Shown here piece by piece: positions 1 through 10,690 of a DNA stretch of 64,000 nt (its first letter is position 1; each line of letters begins with the position of its first letter). Source of the stretch: Symsagittifera roscoffensis (lineage: Eukaryota; Xenacoelomorpha; Acoela; Convolutidae). The notes below the pieces were generated by a model. It was not told where the DNA came from and did not search any database. It was given only the letters and a program-made list of their open reading frames with translations. A program made the position numbers and the translations under genes. The stretch covers positions 18,849,613 through 18,913,612 of the forward strand of contig NC_087071.1 in assembly GCF_963678635.1 (NCBI RefSeq). The letters are read 5' to 3'.

Positions 1-751
1 CTCTTAAAACAATGGCTAAAGTTTTTGTTTCAAATCAAAACTCCCACTGTCCTGAATTTTCTCTACAGTACTAAATAATTACTTGAGAGCAATTTTCGAT
101 ATGTAAAAAAACTCTATTCGAACCGTACAACAAAAAACTTTCAACATATTGTTTTGAAATTTTCCCATCCTATGCAAGCTAATAAGCCTTGGTTTTTTCT
201 TCTGACCACTTAAAATGCTTCTCATGACTCACAGGTCAGTTTTGAGTAGAAGTTTGATACCGTTGGAAAATTCGTTTGGGAGATCAACAATTATATTAAA
301 AAATTGTTTTACACCATTTTTTATTTTAATTAAGATAAAAAACATTGCTAAATTGTGTACATGATTTGGCTGAAAGCTGGCATTTCTTTGCAAATCTCTG
401 CTTGCGACGTTAGCGTTGTAAAAATCAAATTGTGTATGTAGGTTTGACTGTATTAGATTTAATTTATACGTGAAACGTAACGATTATATTTTTGTGTGAA
501 TCTTTGTATTTATCTAAAGCAAATGCAAATAATTATCTTTTGGATATGCAAGTATGTATGCAAGTTGATGTATTCGTATGTATGAGTACAATTTTTTCCT
601 TATGCGCTTGTAAACCAAAACAATTGTAACTAGAAAAATAACTATAACCCAACTTGATTTTTACTAATGTTTCTAGTTTTTGTTGAAAGTTTGACAAGAT
701 ACTACCTGCATAGGAAATATGTACGCACATATGCTTTGCGTATGTGTGTAT

Positions 752-2115
752 TTATGTAAACTGTAGGTATCTATGTAAAAGTGTATAATTTTTTGCATTA
801 TAAAGGTAATTAATCGTATATATACATACTATTGATGTGTATTCATTTGATTATTTAGAAGTTACGTAAATTTTGTATGTTTTTCATGTAATGGAATGAA
901 TACAAGCAAATATTTTGTATCAATGTAAGTTCTTAGGCGAGTATTTATGCATATTCGTATATGAGTATGAAAAGCACGTTTATATGATTGTATGTAAAGA
1001 CGTATGAATGCCAGTCTGTTGTGCGTGATTCTTTTTGTCTGAATGTGTGTATATATTTGTCTTGAAAGAGTCAAGTGATTATAAGTTGGTTTGTGTGTTT
1101 ACATGTGGTTGTATTTTAAAGGTCAGCAGAACTAAAAAGTAAAATCTTTGCATGTGTATAAGCAAAACTTGGGTGTGTGTCTAGTTATGTAAACTGTATG
1201 TATCTATGTAAAAGTGTTCAACGTTTTGCATGTATAAATGTATTTAATCATGTATAAACATACTATTTGTATCTGTTCATTTGATGATTTAGATTTTATG
1301 TTTATTTGTATGTTTTTGTGTCAGTACGAACTCTTGACTGCATGTCCGCTTGATTGAGTGAATGAATACAAGCAAATACTTTGTATCAACGTATGTGTTT
1401 AGGCAAGTATTTATGCATATTTGTACATGAGTTTGAAAGGCACGTTTATATGATTGTATGTACAGACGTATGAATACCAGTCTGTTTTGCGAGAGTCTTT
1501 TTGTCTGAATGTGTGTATATATTTGTCGTGAAAGTGTGAAGTGAATATAAGTTGGTTTGTGTGTTTACATGTGGTTGTATTTTAAAGGTCAGCAGAACTA
1601 AAAAGTAAATTCTTTGAATGTGTGTAAGCAAAACTTGCGTGTGTGTCTAGTTATGTAAACTGTATGTATATGTGTAAAAATGTGGGAATTTTGCATGTAT
1701 AAATGTAATTAATTATGTATGCATATACTATTTGTATGTATTCATTCGATTATTTAGATTTCATGTTTATTTGTATGTTTTTATGTAAGTACGAACTCTT
1801 GACTGCATGTCCATTTAATTGAGTGAATGAATACAAGCAAATATTTTGTATCAATGTAAGTTCTTAGGCGAGTATTTATGCATATTCGTATATGAGTATG
1901 AAAAGCACGTTTATATGATTGTATGTAAAGACGTATGAATGCCAGTCTGTTGTGCGTGATTCTTTTTGTCTGAATGTGTGTATATATTCGTCTTGAAAGT
2001 GTGAAGTGAGTGTAAGTTGATTTGTGTGTTCACATGTGGTTGTATTTTAAAGGTCAGCAGAACTAAAAAGTAAATTCTTTGCATGCGTGTAAGCAAAACT
2101 TGCGTGTGTGTCTAG
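752..2115. repeat. Three tandem ~465-bp repeat units
   Basis: A long unit starting near TTATGTAAACTGTA recurs at 752, 1185, 1651 and, cut short, at 2116, giving spacings of about 433, 466 and 465 bp. Each unit carries the same internal landmarks, such as GGTCAGCAGAACTAAAAAGT (near 1121, 1587 and 2051) and TTTTGTATCAA. Units are similar but not identical. Short antisense open frames inside it (862-1074, 1446-1631, 1911-2096) are translations of the repeat, not genes. It looks like a local satellite or tandem duplication; no coding function is visible. Confidence 0.85.
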
Positions 2116-2600
2116 TTATGTAAACTGTATGTAACTATGTAAAAAGCAGGTTTAAAAGTATGTAAGCAAGTATGTAAAACTTATGTATGCATGATAGATT
2201 ATTTGCATTCTTCTTATGTATGTATGGTAAGACCTTGTATGTTTGTATTCATGCCTTTATGTAAGACTTCATATTTGAATGTTTTTATGTATGGAAGTAT
2301 TTTTGCATATATGTATGTAACTTTGTATGTATGATTGTATGAATTTCTCTAAGTAACTTTATATTTGTATGTATATTCGTAAGTATGTATGTATGTATCT
2401 ATGTATGCATGTATGTATGTATGTGTTTATGTAAGTTTGTGCTTATGTATTTATGTATGTATGTTTGTATTCAGTAAGTGTGTATGTAATTGTTTTTGAA
2501 TGTAAGTTTGTATGAATAACCTTATGTAAATATTTAACGTTGTATGAATAAACGTATGTATGTAACAAAATATGTATGGCTATAGTTTGTAAGTATACAT
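2116..2600. repeat. Degenerate TATG/GTAT microsatellite
   Basis: The tetranucleotide TATG/GTAT is repeated imperfectly across about 480 bp, densest around 2370-2470. It follows directly on the last 465-bp unit, whose own sequence is also rich in TATG, so the larger repeat may have grown out of the microsatellite. No gene is visible. Confidence 0.8.
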
Positions 2601-3012
2601 TTAAGTTTGCAACTTATGAAAATGTATTTATGTTTTTATGTTTATACAAGTATGCAGCTTGATTTGTTTGGTGGGGAAGGTATGTTTGAGTATAGTTGTA
2701 ATCGTTTGTTTTATTTCATTGAAAGTATATATGTAACTCAATCCAAGTCTTTCCTATCTTTCTTCTTAAGTTTCTCGAATACTCTAGAATAATTAGCGAG
2801 ACGCTATAATGATATTTTTTTTTTCATTTTCTTGATTTGCTAAACAATTTGATCAATTTTTTTAAAAAACTTTCCTTAAAATATTTGATCTTCCAGATAT
2901 CATCATTAACAATTCAATTTGAAAAAGCGGCATATGCAGCAAAGATAATTTCAATTTATCTGCAGTCAATTATTATGGAAATTGCTTTAAAATTGTAACA
3001 TGAAAGATCAGT

Positions 3013-3244
3013 TTTCGAGTTTTCACATAAATTTGTCGATGGAAGCATCAAAACAACAAATCCAATTGGAGACAGCACGGAGTTCAAAATGTTTGATAAA
3101 CTGCTGCTCATAGACATAAAAATTACGATAACAAAAAAATTATTAGAAAAAATTTATGGTCTATTGAGGAAAATCATTGATCATGCAGACGAACACGATA
3201 GAAGAATGGTAGAAAATGACATGCGGCTGGTAGAGCTGAAGACG
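3013..3244 (+). CDS. Exon-like segment, unknown gene
   Basis: One frame is open from just after a TAA near 2999 to a good splice donor (AAGACG then GTAAGC at 3245). It encodes a lysine- and acid-rich, probably helical stretch (KLLEKIYGLLRKIIDHADEH), which looks more coding-like than its AT-rich surroundings. The upstream boundary is uncertain; an AG near 3008-3012 is possible. I do not recognise the product. It might be an upstream exon of the VWA-type gene at 6040-6860, on the same strand, but nothing ties them together. Random open sequence is the alternative. Confidence 0.25.
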
Positions 3245-6039
3245 GTAAGCGAGCAAAGTCTACGTGACAGGTACTGTATATTTGAAGGATGATTGATCAA
3301 TCTCCAAAAAACCACAAGTTTTCAATGGTTTTCATTTGAAAAATTTTAATTTTGAATCAAACTTATGAACGCACTGAAGTGAAGCACTTGTGTAATCAGA
3401 TAAAGGGTCAGTACCAGTAGTTTAAATTCAAGATTTATTTAGTCGATAGAGCTTTTTATGTTATAGCTCAAAATGCTTACGCCTTTTGTTTGAAATAAAT
3501 AGCAAGTCTTTCTACATTAAGGCTCAAAATTTTAATTCCTTAAAGTAAAAACGTCTAACAAACTTTAAATTGGCAAATTAAACATATCTCTGTTAGTCTT
3601 TCCAGCTTAAGATCACACAACATAATTGACGTTTGTCGAAATGCATTGAAACCACAAAATAGCACTTACAACATTTCGGAAACTGCTGTAGCCAAATTGG
3701 TGTGAAAGCATTGTTTAGTGTGAAACAGCTATCATCCTGACGGAATCCGAAGATTCAGGTACGATGTTGATGATTAGGTTGATTTCTTATCTTACAATTT
3801 CAAACAGCTAACGGTTTTTTGATGACAAGTCTTGTTAATAGAGAAGACAATTATCGATGCAAAAATGAGAAGAAATGTCATGATGCGAACTGTTTTGATC
3901 CTGCTAGTGATCAGAACGTGAATGTGAAAGCGTGGATCACCTCAAACATAGTTTGAAAGAAAGATTGAACTCTTAATAACACAATTAGTTGCAGATGAAT
4001 AATCAAGTATTTTGGTGAAAAAGTCACCGTATTTTGAGAGGCAATAGCGTAATCATGGAAACATTAAAAAGATCAGATTTATATTAAAAAACGCAAAATT
4101 TAATTTGTTGAGCAGAGGGTTAATCAATGATAATAACTGATAGCGCTTCAAACTTTTGAATAGAAAGCTCTAGCTAAAACCAATTTGAACTTAATCACAA
4201 GATACTGAGAACATTTGACCAGATTGTATTATCAAATTAAAAATATTATTTAATTTCATAATTTTTATGGAAAAAATAAAAAATTTGGATGCTCAAATTA
4301 TAACTCCGAAATCATATCAAGTTTTGAGCTTGTATCCATAACTTGTTTTTGTTTGTGTTCAGTCTTTCCGGATTGAGTTTGCTCTATTTTAAATAACTGC
4401 TTTCCTTAAAAGTCGCAAATAAGTTTTCACCTGCTTTATTCGATGGTCACTCTGTTTTGTCGTATATACGTATTTATTGGCACACAAATAACAGTTTTCC
4501 CCAATTTCTAGGTCCGCTTTTATGAATATTTTCAAAATTCGGTTAGCACAATAAAGTTAATAGGAAACACTAAACGTTTTCTAGAAGCGCCGAAAATTGT
4601 TGGCTTTTAATTATAAAAAGTGGTTAATGCAAGTGTTAGAAATGGCTGCAGCAAAATTAATGGGCAATTTTGGCTTTCATCAGTGTTCTCGTTTTTCAAG
4701 ATCTTTAGCCACTTCAACTTATTAGCTCTTTCAATCTTTCTATAAAATCAAAGCTTTTGTCATAGATTTCAGACGTTTTTTCAGTCTCCTGTAGACATAG
4801 AAAATGGAAATGTTGAAACTTTCAAGCCAATTTCATTATTTTAGAGTTTTCATTGTTTCGTAATTTTTCTTTGTTTTTTAGCTTCATTTGGCTTAAAGTA
4901 GTTTTTCATTCTTACTTCGGTCAAATTGATTTTTAATTTTTGCATAAATAGAGGTGGCGGGCGCCGCACTTGACGAATTTTCCTTTCTTCGAGATTCAGC
5001 AAACAAAACATGCATTTTTGAAGGATATCATTCAACGCAGCCAATAGTTAAGCTACGCTGCCAAAGTCTTGTGCTTTCCTATATACCATATAATTTGGTT
5101 CCATTAGGTTCAATAGGTTGCATATAATATGTATATAACGTCATTTTACATGTAAACAAGCCGATACCCCAAAATTTAGAAGGGAAAATATGCACCAACC
5201 AATACTTAATAAACATGCTCTTTTCCGCCCGCCGAGAACAAAGTTTTTCCAACATGTCAAAATGAGGCAAATAACAAGGGACAGGGTGATTATGTCTAAA
5301 TGAGGGAAGTAAGTAGGGACAGGATGATTAAGTTATATACTACTAACAGATTTAAAAAGGGGTTGTTATCGTAGAAAGAGGAATCAAAATTCACAAGGAG
5401 TTGAAGTATTTGGGAAAAATGCTTATCGTGCAATGCGGTTTATAGAAAAGAGGATTACTGTGGAAGACAAACTGGTAGTCATACTATTCCATCAACGAAA
5501 AAAGGCTATGAAAATCCTCCTCATATTTTTTTTCTACTAAGATATAGTATGGAAAACTTGGAAAAGCAGAGGGTGAGGAGCGCGAGATTACAATGAAAGG
5601 GGGACAAACTTCAGTCAAAGATATGGCGTTTTTTGACGCATCATGAAAATTCATAAAATTTCCAACCAAAAAAAAACAATTGGAGTAATAATGTTGCTTA
5701 AGAAAGTATCGTACGTTTTTTATTCATTTTTTCACTAAAAAAACTGACAAAATTGCAGCTTGATTTTTTTCATTTCATTAACTCTTCAAGTTTGCCTAAT
5801 ATGTTGTCCAAAGCCACAATTAAACAATTTGAAACAAAGTAAGAATAAAAAATTCAAAAACGACTTGAAAAAATGAGAAAAAAGAAAGTGTTTGTTTAAT
5901 TTTTCAAATTAGGTTACTTTTTTAAAAAATAAATACTTCAGCTTTTTCAGATTTTTTGCAGTTCTTTACAAGATTTTAATGAAAAGAAAAATCATATAAA
6001 AATCCCTGTTTGCTAACTTTTGTTCTGTTGTTGTAACAG
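3245..6039. other. AT-rich host DNA without a clear gene
   Basis: About 2.8 kb of AT-rich sequence with homopolymers. Apart from one weak antisense exon candidate (4916-5011) I see no supported gene. A short direct repeat around GGGACAGG(G/A)TGATTA occurs near 5278-5330. It may hold introns or intergenic DNA of the flanking host genes. Confidence 0.5.
4916..5011 (-). CDS. Candidate first exon, unknown gene
   Basis: On the minus strand an ATG (5009-5011) opens 32 codons, MFCLLNLEERKIRQVRRPPP and onward, ending exactly at a strong donor (GAA then GTAAGA, 4910-4915). The protein is basic with a short proline run. I found no convincing downstream partner exon at lower coordinates, so this is only an exon-like pattern. 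It could equally be chance in AT-rich DNA. Confidence 0.18.
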
Positions 6040-6174
6040 GTGCCCGAAGCCAATGTTTTTGCAGTTGGTGTGAAACAAGATGCGTCATATTCTACGTTGA
6101 AATCAATTTCAGGATCTTTTTTGAAAACTGCCTCCTATGGATCAATAGAAGACTTCTCTTATGATTATGAACAG
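6040..6174 (+). CDS. Exon of a von Willebrand A-type domain gene
   Basis: Forty-five codons lie between an acceptor (TTGTAACAG at 6031-6039) and a donor (GAACAG then GTCAGA). The translation has the pattern of the C-terminal part of a VWA domain: a beta-strand VFAVGV, then a helix reading DASYSTLKSISGS, then a SIEDFSYDYEQ segment. This is the place where VWA proteins have the usual 'v.aiGvg.....L..iAs......v..f..l' arrangement. The exon is in phase 0 and joins in frame to 6506. The metal-binding start of the domain (DxSxS) was not found in the window. VWA domains usually bind ligands or matrix proteins outside the cell; the specific protein cannot be named. Confidence 0.6.
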
Positions 6175-6505
6175 GTCAGAAACAAAATCATTATTGTTTT
6201 TTCAACAAAATAAAAATGATTATCCAAATAAAATTGTTCATGCTGCAGAGATAAGTTGGATTTTTGCGTAGGGGAATAATTTTCCACATGTGAAAAATTT
6301 TCCACATTTTCCACTAGTAATCGATCGCTAGTAAGAACAACAAAAAGATATTTATATAACTAAATGCTGCAACGATTTATAACATTGTTCAAATTTTCAG
6401 TTTCGGTCTTCATTGCTAAGCTTCAAAATGAAAATGTTTGTCTTTTTATGATTTATATTGAACTGCCTGTGATTTTTTCTGCAAAAAAAATGTTTAATTT
6501 TTAAG

Positions 6506-6860
6506 CTATTTGTGCAACTGTGTAATGGATTTGCAAGGGTTCCTCTTGCAAGCGACAATCAATCGTTATCACAGTCAAATTCAGGCCCCGATCAGTCAGA
6601 TAACCTTAACTATTATTACCTGCACAACTTGACTTTGTCAAAACCAGCAATTACGATGTGGACCTTTTTCCAGATAGCATACCATCCAGGGAGTATGATA
6701 CGGATTAAAGTCTATTTTGATGTTCAAAGAATTGAAAACGCGAGTATTCAAGTCAATTTATTTTTCACTTTTGGGGACGTTTTGCCGACTGCTATCTCTC
6801 ATGATTTCATGCTACGCGTGCCTGAAAACGTAACAAAAAACGTTTTAATTCGTCCGAGTG
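6506..6860 (+). CDS. Next exon of the VWA-type gene
   Basis: It starts after TTTTTAAG (AG at 6504-6505) and is open to a consensus donor (CGTCCGAGTG then GTGAGT at 6861), 355 nt, leaving phase 1. Its first residues LFVQLCNGF complete the last helix of the VWA-like domain begun in the previous exon. Then comes a region with several possible N-glycosylation sites (for example NLT, NAS, NVT) and a beta-rich stretch (RIKVYFDVQRIENASIQVNL) that looks like an extracellular beta-sandwich. The intron between the two exons is 331 bp. The frame reads on past the donor to 6907, but that part lies in the intron. No downstream exon was recognised. Confidence 0.55.
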
Positions 6861-7084
6861 GTGAGTACTTATATCTAATTAAAAAAACGAATCTTTTAGG
6901 TTACTAAAGCTTGGTATTCATTACCAAATTCAATTTCTCACCCAGTGTTTTGATTATCAAAATGACTCGCCAATTTCTTGGCTAACCCTAGTTTATTGAT
7001 CTCAAATGACTACCTTAATTGTTCTTAAGTACATTACAAGTCCAAACTGTGCAATAGATAGGCGCACATCTTTGTGTCAGTGTG

Positions 7085-7990
7085 TTCCTGGATTTCACAG
7101 ACAAATCTTTTAATATGTTTCAAAATGTAAGTGGACTTCACTTACAAAGTTTCAGTGAATTCACAAGTACCTCTTGCGTAAAAATTGTAGCCACATTGAT
7201 TTTGTTGCGGATTCCGCAACGAACGAGTATAAGTAGAAGTTCTGGTTTGCGCAAATGTAAGCGGATTCCGCAAGTTTATGTGGACTCCGTTGACAATTTG
7301 CGGATTCCGCCTACAATTTGCGGAGTCCGCTTACAACTTGCGGAGTCCGCTTACCTGTTGCGGATTCTGCTTGCAATTTGCGGATTCCACTTAGAGTTGC
7401 GGATTCTGCGACAGCTTAAGTTTACTAAACTTATAAATAATTTTTTGCTCTTGGATTCCATAAACTGGTTCCAGAGACAAGTCTTTAAATATGTTCCAAA
7501 ACGTAATTGGACTCCCACTTACAAAGTTTCAGTGGATTCCGCGTACAAATACCTCTGACGTAAATTTTGTCGGCACATTGATTTTGTTGCGAATTCCGCA
7601 ACAAAAGAGTATAGGTTAAAGTTCCGGATTGCGCAACTGTAAGCGGATTCCGCAAGTTTATGCGGATTCCGCTGACAATTTGCGGATTCCGCTTACAGTT
7701 TGCGGATTCCGCTTACAATTTGCGGAATCCTCTTACAGTTGCGGATTCCTCGACAATTTAAGTTTACCAAACACATATAAAATTGTTTGCACATGGATTC
7801 CACAACTGGTTCTGAATTCCACACATTTTGTTGCGGATTCCGCAAAATTGCCGGTTTTTGGGGCGATTTTGAGCAATAGAGTCGGTTAGCTATTTGTCCC
7901 TGGGGTCCAAATTAGCAGAGAAGATCCAAGAAAAATATTCCGCGACAAATCTAAATTTTGCCTGTTGCGTAATCCGCTTACAGTTCACAA
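7085..7990. repeat. Duplicated block with GCGGATTCCGC palindrome array
   Basis: Two diverged copies of a ~377-bp block (landmarks near 7102 and 7479) each contain a run of a ~20-bp unit built around the perfect palindrome GCGGATTCCGC followed by TTACAATTT or TTACAGTTT. Clear copies start at 7207, 7261, 7300, 7643, 7662, 7682 and 7702, with one-base variants such as GCGGAGTCCGC at 7320 and 7340. The open frames 7082-7558 and 7629-7889 only translate this array and are not credible genes. Confidence 0.75.
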
Positions 7991-8054
7991 TATAAACAGT
8001 TTGGCCTCGTGATGTAGCTATCGTGCAAGATTTGAGTTAGAAGCCTATTGAAAT

Positions 8055-8237
8055 TTACGATCTTGACAAAAAACAAAGGTCAGATATGCAGTCAAGGAAA
8101 ATGTGTTCATCGAAGTTACGAATCCAAGATTCTAACTCAAATCCATAATTGATAGCTCTTTCATCAAGATTGTAGGCAATTGCCGCTTCCATCGCAGCCA
8201 TACGCCCCTGTAATAAAGCATGGGAGGCTCCGAAAAA
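8055..8237 (-). CDS. Candidate last exon, unknown host gene
   Basis: On the minus strand, after an acceptor GATGGCAG (CAG at 8240-8238), 60 codons run to a TAA at 8055-8057. The translation looks like folded protein: FFGASHALLQGRMAAMEAAI, then a charged stretch containing INYGFELESWIRNFDEH. I do not recognise the family. A 56-bp candidate intron (8238-8293, GTAAGT..CAG) separates it in frame from a short exon ending at 8294. With the membrane-anchor exon at 8824-9030 on the same strand it may form one gene. Codon composition differs from the A/T-rich flanks. Confidence 0.35.
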   Translation of the reverse strand, partial: FFGASHALLQGRMAAMEAAIAYNLDERAINYGFELESWIRNFDEHIFLDCISDLCFLSRS

Positions 8238-8293
8238 CTGCCATCATCTTATTCAGGACTCCAAGAAGACTGGCTATTTTTTAAAGAACTTAC

Positions 8294-8340
8294 ATGAGTT
8301 TTGGTATTCTGGTGTGTTGCTGCACAATCTTGTCCGTTAA
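8294..8340 (-). CDS. Candidate short internal exon
   Basis: Forty-seven nt on the minus strand between a possible acceptor (TTTGTTAAG) and a perfect donor (CTCAT then GTAAGT at 8293-8288). It reads NGQDCAATHQNTKTH in the phase needed to join the 8055-8237 exon. The short size makes this tentative; the support is the strong donor and the frame continuity. Confidence 0.28.
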
Positions 8341-8823
8341 CTTAACAAAATCATGCATGAAAATTTCAAAAAAAAAATTCAATTTCAGAACACTGGGCAG
8401 CGTCATCGATATCATTTATTCACAATACATTTTTTTTTCACAGTGTGCCTATCTGAAACTGAAGTTTTAGTCAAAGTAGAATAGTTTTTCTCTCTTTCAC
8501 AGCCAGCAGAGAGTGTTTTTGCGTGCATAATTTATTGTGAAAAAGACAGGACTCAAAAAATGAAAAAATCCATTTTCCGAAATTGCCCATTAGGCTCTCA
8601 GGCAAATTGAAAAAATTTCCCAACAGAAACCAGACAAAAATAACGTTATAAAATGTCATTTAGTATAGTTATCGTTTTTTTTCAACCTCTGCCTTAACGC
8701 TATCCTCTGGCAGAGTTGTGATTTTTTGCAGCATAACTGTGACCAAATTCGTTTTCATCAGACAATTTGAAAAAAAAGTCTTTCCAGGTTTTGTAGAACA
8801 GACATGTGCCCCCATTTTCTCAC

Positions 8824-9030
8824 CTTAAAAAACATTCGGAGGAAACGAAAGGAAGTCGACGTGCTGGTTTTCGTGAATTTTCCTGAATCTGTTCTCAAAA
8901 TTGATTTTCCGCATCTGACAATTGACTCGGTTTTAAGTTTAGTATTTTTCCTTTGTAAAAACAAAGTGTTCACTGCAATGAAAACAGCCAAAATATAAAA
9001 GGTCTCAAATTTTTTGAACGATTTCTTCAT
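8824..9030 (-). CDS. Candidate first exon, type II membrane anchor
   Basis: An ATG at 9030-9028 starts 69 codons ending at a strong donor (AAG then GTGAGA, 8823-8818). The N-terminus is basic (MKKSFKKFE), followed by a hydrophobic segment at residues about 10-25 (TFYILAVFIAVNTLFL), then a basic Ser/Thr-rich stem. This is the layout of a signal-anchored type II protein such as many Golgi enzymes, but no catalytic domain is visible, so that is inference. The frame is open further upstream to 9096, so an earlier start is possible. The exons at 8294-8340 and 8055-8237 on the same strand may be its continuation. Confidence 0.35.
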
Positions 9031-9551
9031 TTTTTTTGGAACAGTAAACAAAACTAGTCTGAGGAGACAACCAAATTTTTGGTTGCGCTTTATCAAAAGA
9101 AAAAGAATTTTTTAAGAACTTAGATTAGTTGAGAGGAAAGAAAAAAGTTATCAAAATTTTTAAACCTGCGCACAAGCAACTTCGTTAATTGTTTCATCTT
9201 CAGAAGTTAAATACGGGTCTTTAAGTGAGCAAAACATAATTTAAAAATTAACGAAAAAGTACTCTTATATGCAATAAAAAAATTTGATATCAATTTGAGT
9301 TAAAATACTATTTAACACCTTCGCAAAAAATGATCCGCCGATAAAGAAAACTTTATTCAACCTTGATAAATCGCAGCTTGATGATTACTTTCATAAGATG
9401 AAAGATAATTACCTAACATACTCTAATGAGTTTAGAAGACTATTTTAGTGAAGGTTTCACCTACAAAAAAATTTAGTTACTTTGTACTGCTTTGATTGTT
9501 GTTGTTTTCTTGACAATTTCTATTCTGAAGATTTTAACAATTTAATAGTTT
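9031..9551. other. AT-rich DNA, no gene seen
   Basis: About 520 bp of AT-rich sequence up to the left LTR of element A. No supported coding or RNA feature. The last four bases before the LTR (GTTT, 9548-9551) are repeated immediately after the right LTR and are read as the target-site duplication. Confidence 0.6.
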
Positions 9552-9961
9552 TGGAACCTGATTCAAACTACATTTTATGATTGGATAAATTAGATATTTT
9601 ACCACTGTAAAGTATTTAATATTAACCAATCATGATCCATCTAACTAACAACCCACTTATTTGTAAGTGCTGAAATTACTTGTAGTTTCAGCACCAGAGA
9701 GATTTGAATTTAACTTAGAAATTAGTTGCCTCTCCAAGAGAACTTCAGCAGCCGCAATAAACCAGTATACCCTAGATCTATTGAGCCTAGCAGAGACTAG
9801 TTAAACAACCTGAGACTAGATAGTATAAGAGTAAGATTAGGATCGGTATTAGACTAAGAAGTTGCACGAATCTATCCGGCCGAAAATAAGATAGCGTGAC
9901 GAGCAGACGGTGTACCCTATCCGAAATTACTCTATGAGTTAACCACATCGGTCCTAACTCA
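9552..9961 (+). repeat. 5' LTR of element A
   Basis: 410 bp, TGGAACCTGAT...CCTAACTCA. It matches 27990-28399 with differences seen only near 9562-9563, 9577, 9605 and 9684. It contains a near-perfect 28-nt palindrome at 9667-9694 (arm GTGCTGAAATTAC) and ends with a GC-richer half that includes CGAGCAGACGGTGTACCC. A third, inverted copy lies at 28765-29125 in element B. I could not identify a standard TGG-type primer-binding site directly after it; the following bases are TCTGATGCGACCATAAG. Confidence 0.93.
9667..9694. promoter_or_regulatory. 28-nt LTR palindrome
   Basis: The arms GTGCTGAAATTAC face each other across a TT loop. One mismatch in this copy is repaired in the 3' LTR (28105-28132) and in element B (28981-29008), where the palindrome is perfect. 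Conservation in three LTRs suggests a functional hairpin or a dimer-binding site; the role is unknown. Confidence 0.6.
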
Positions 9962-10048
9962 TCTGATGCGACCATAAGTCTCGAACAAGACCTTAATAGC
10001 TTAGAATTAACCAAAAATAGATTAGAATTTAGACAAAACATTTTCAAA

Positions 10049-10282
10049 ATGTTATACGACGATAATTTAATCGAAATGTCTCTACGACTCAATAGATCAA
10101 AGCCAATATTCCGAACAATAATAGAAATACCCGGAATTGGAAGAAGACCTCGAACCAGAGACGACATACGACAAAGTAGAAACTTACCAAATAGTTATAT
10201 GATAGTACGGCAAAAGCCAACACAAACTTTTATATTTAGAATTTTATTAGCAATGAATTTAGATTTTCATTTGCAAGCATAA
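10049..10282 (+). CDS. Leader ORF, 77 codons, unknown
   Basis: ATG at 10049 opens 77 codons. The same frame is open upstream without a stop from 9938, inside the LTR, across the whole LTR/leader border. The peptide is charged and probably helical at first (YDDNLIEMSLRLNRSKP), then basic (GRRPRTRDDIRQSRN). It could be a leader peptide, a short coding exon of a spliced transcript, or chance. It has no recognised family. Confidence 0.3.
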   Translation: MLYDDNLIEMSLRLNRSKPIFRTIIEIPGIGRRPRTRDDIRQSRNLPNSYMIVRQKPTQTFIFRILLAMNLDFHLQA

Positions 10283-10605
10283 AATCTTGAAGTCAGTCTT
10301 CCTGATCATTTGAGGCGCTAAACAAAATTATTAATATACAATAACGATTGATAAGAAGATCTCAGATTGTTTTCCTAAATTCTGCAGTATTATATAAAAC
10401 ATGTTTGGAAAATATTTATTGAAAATCAAAACAAAAATTAGTAGCATGACAATAAATTGTTAGTAATCATAAAATCATCTGTAGTCCCAGCTTCATCACC
10501 TAAACATAACAGCAATCATAAGCTCACTAATATCATTAAAAAACTAAAATTTTTCTTAAACAATTTAAACCATTTTAAACTTAAATTCACTTAATTTTAA
10601 AATCA

Positions 10606-10690
10606 GATCATCAAGGCTTATCCTTGGATCTACATTAATTTTCTATTTCATAACATTTAAAACTTGATCATCAAGGCCTATCCTTGGATC
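10606..10690 (+). promoter_or_regulatory. Duplicated hairpin motif in leader
   Basis: Two 25-nt copies, at 10606-10630 and 10666-10690, differ at one base (CTTAT or CCTAT in the loop). Each can pair CAAGG with CCTTG, with outer GATC ends. Paired stem-loops between LTR and gag are the usual place for an RNA dimerisation or packaging signal, so that is the inferred role. Confidence 0.4.

Noticed and set aside
5079-5669. Antisense ORFs 5079-5270 and 5484-5669
   Set aside because: Short, no splice or start support, and no protein-like pattern beyond AT-rich chance.
9787-10167. 126-codon antisense ORF across the LTR
   Set aside because: It overlaps LTR regulatory sequence, has no protein-like features and is not preserved as a frame in the other LTRs.
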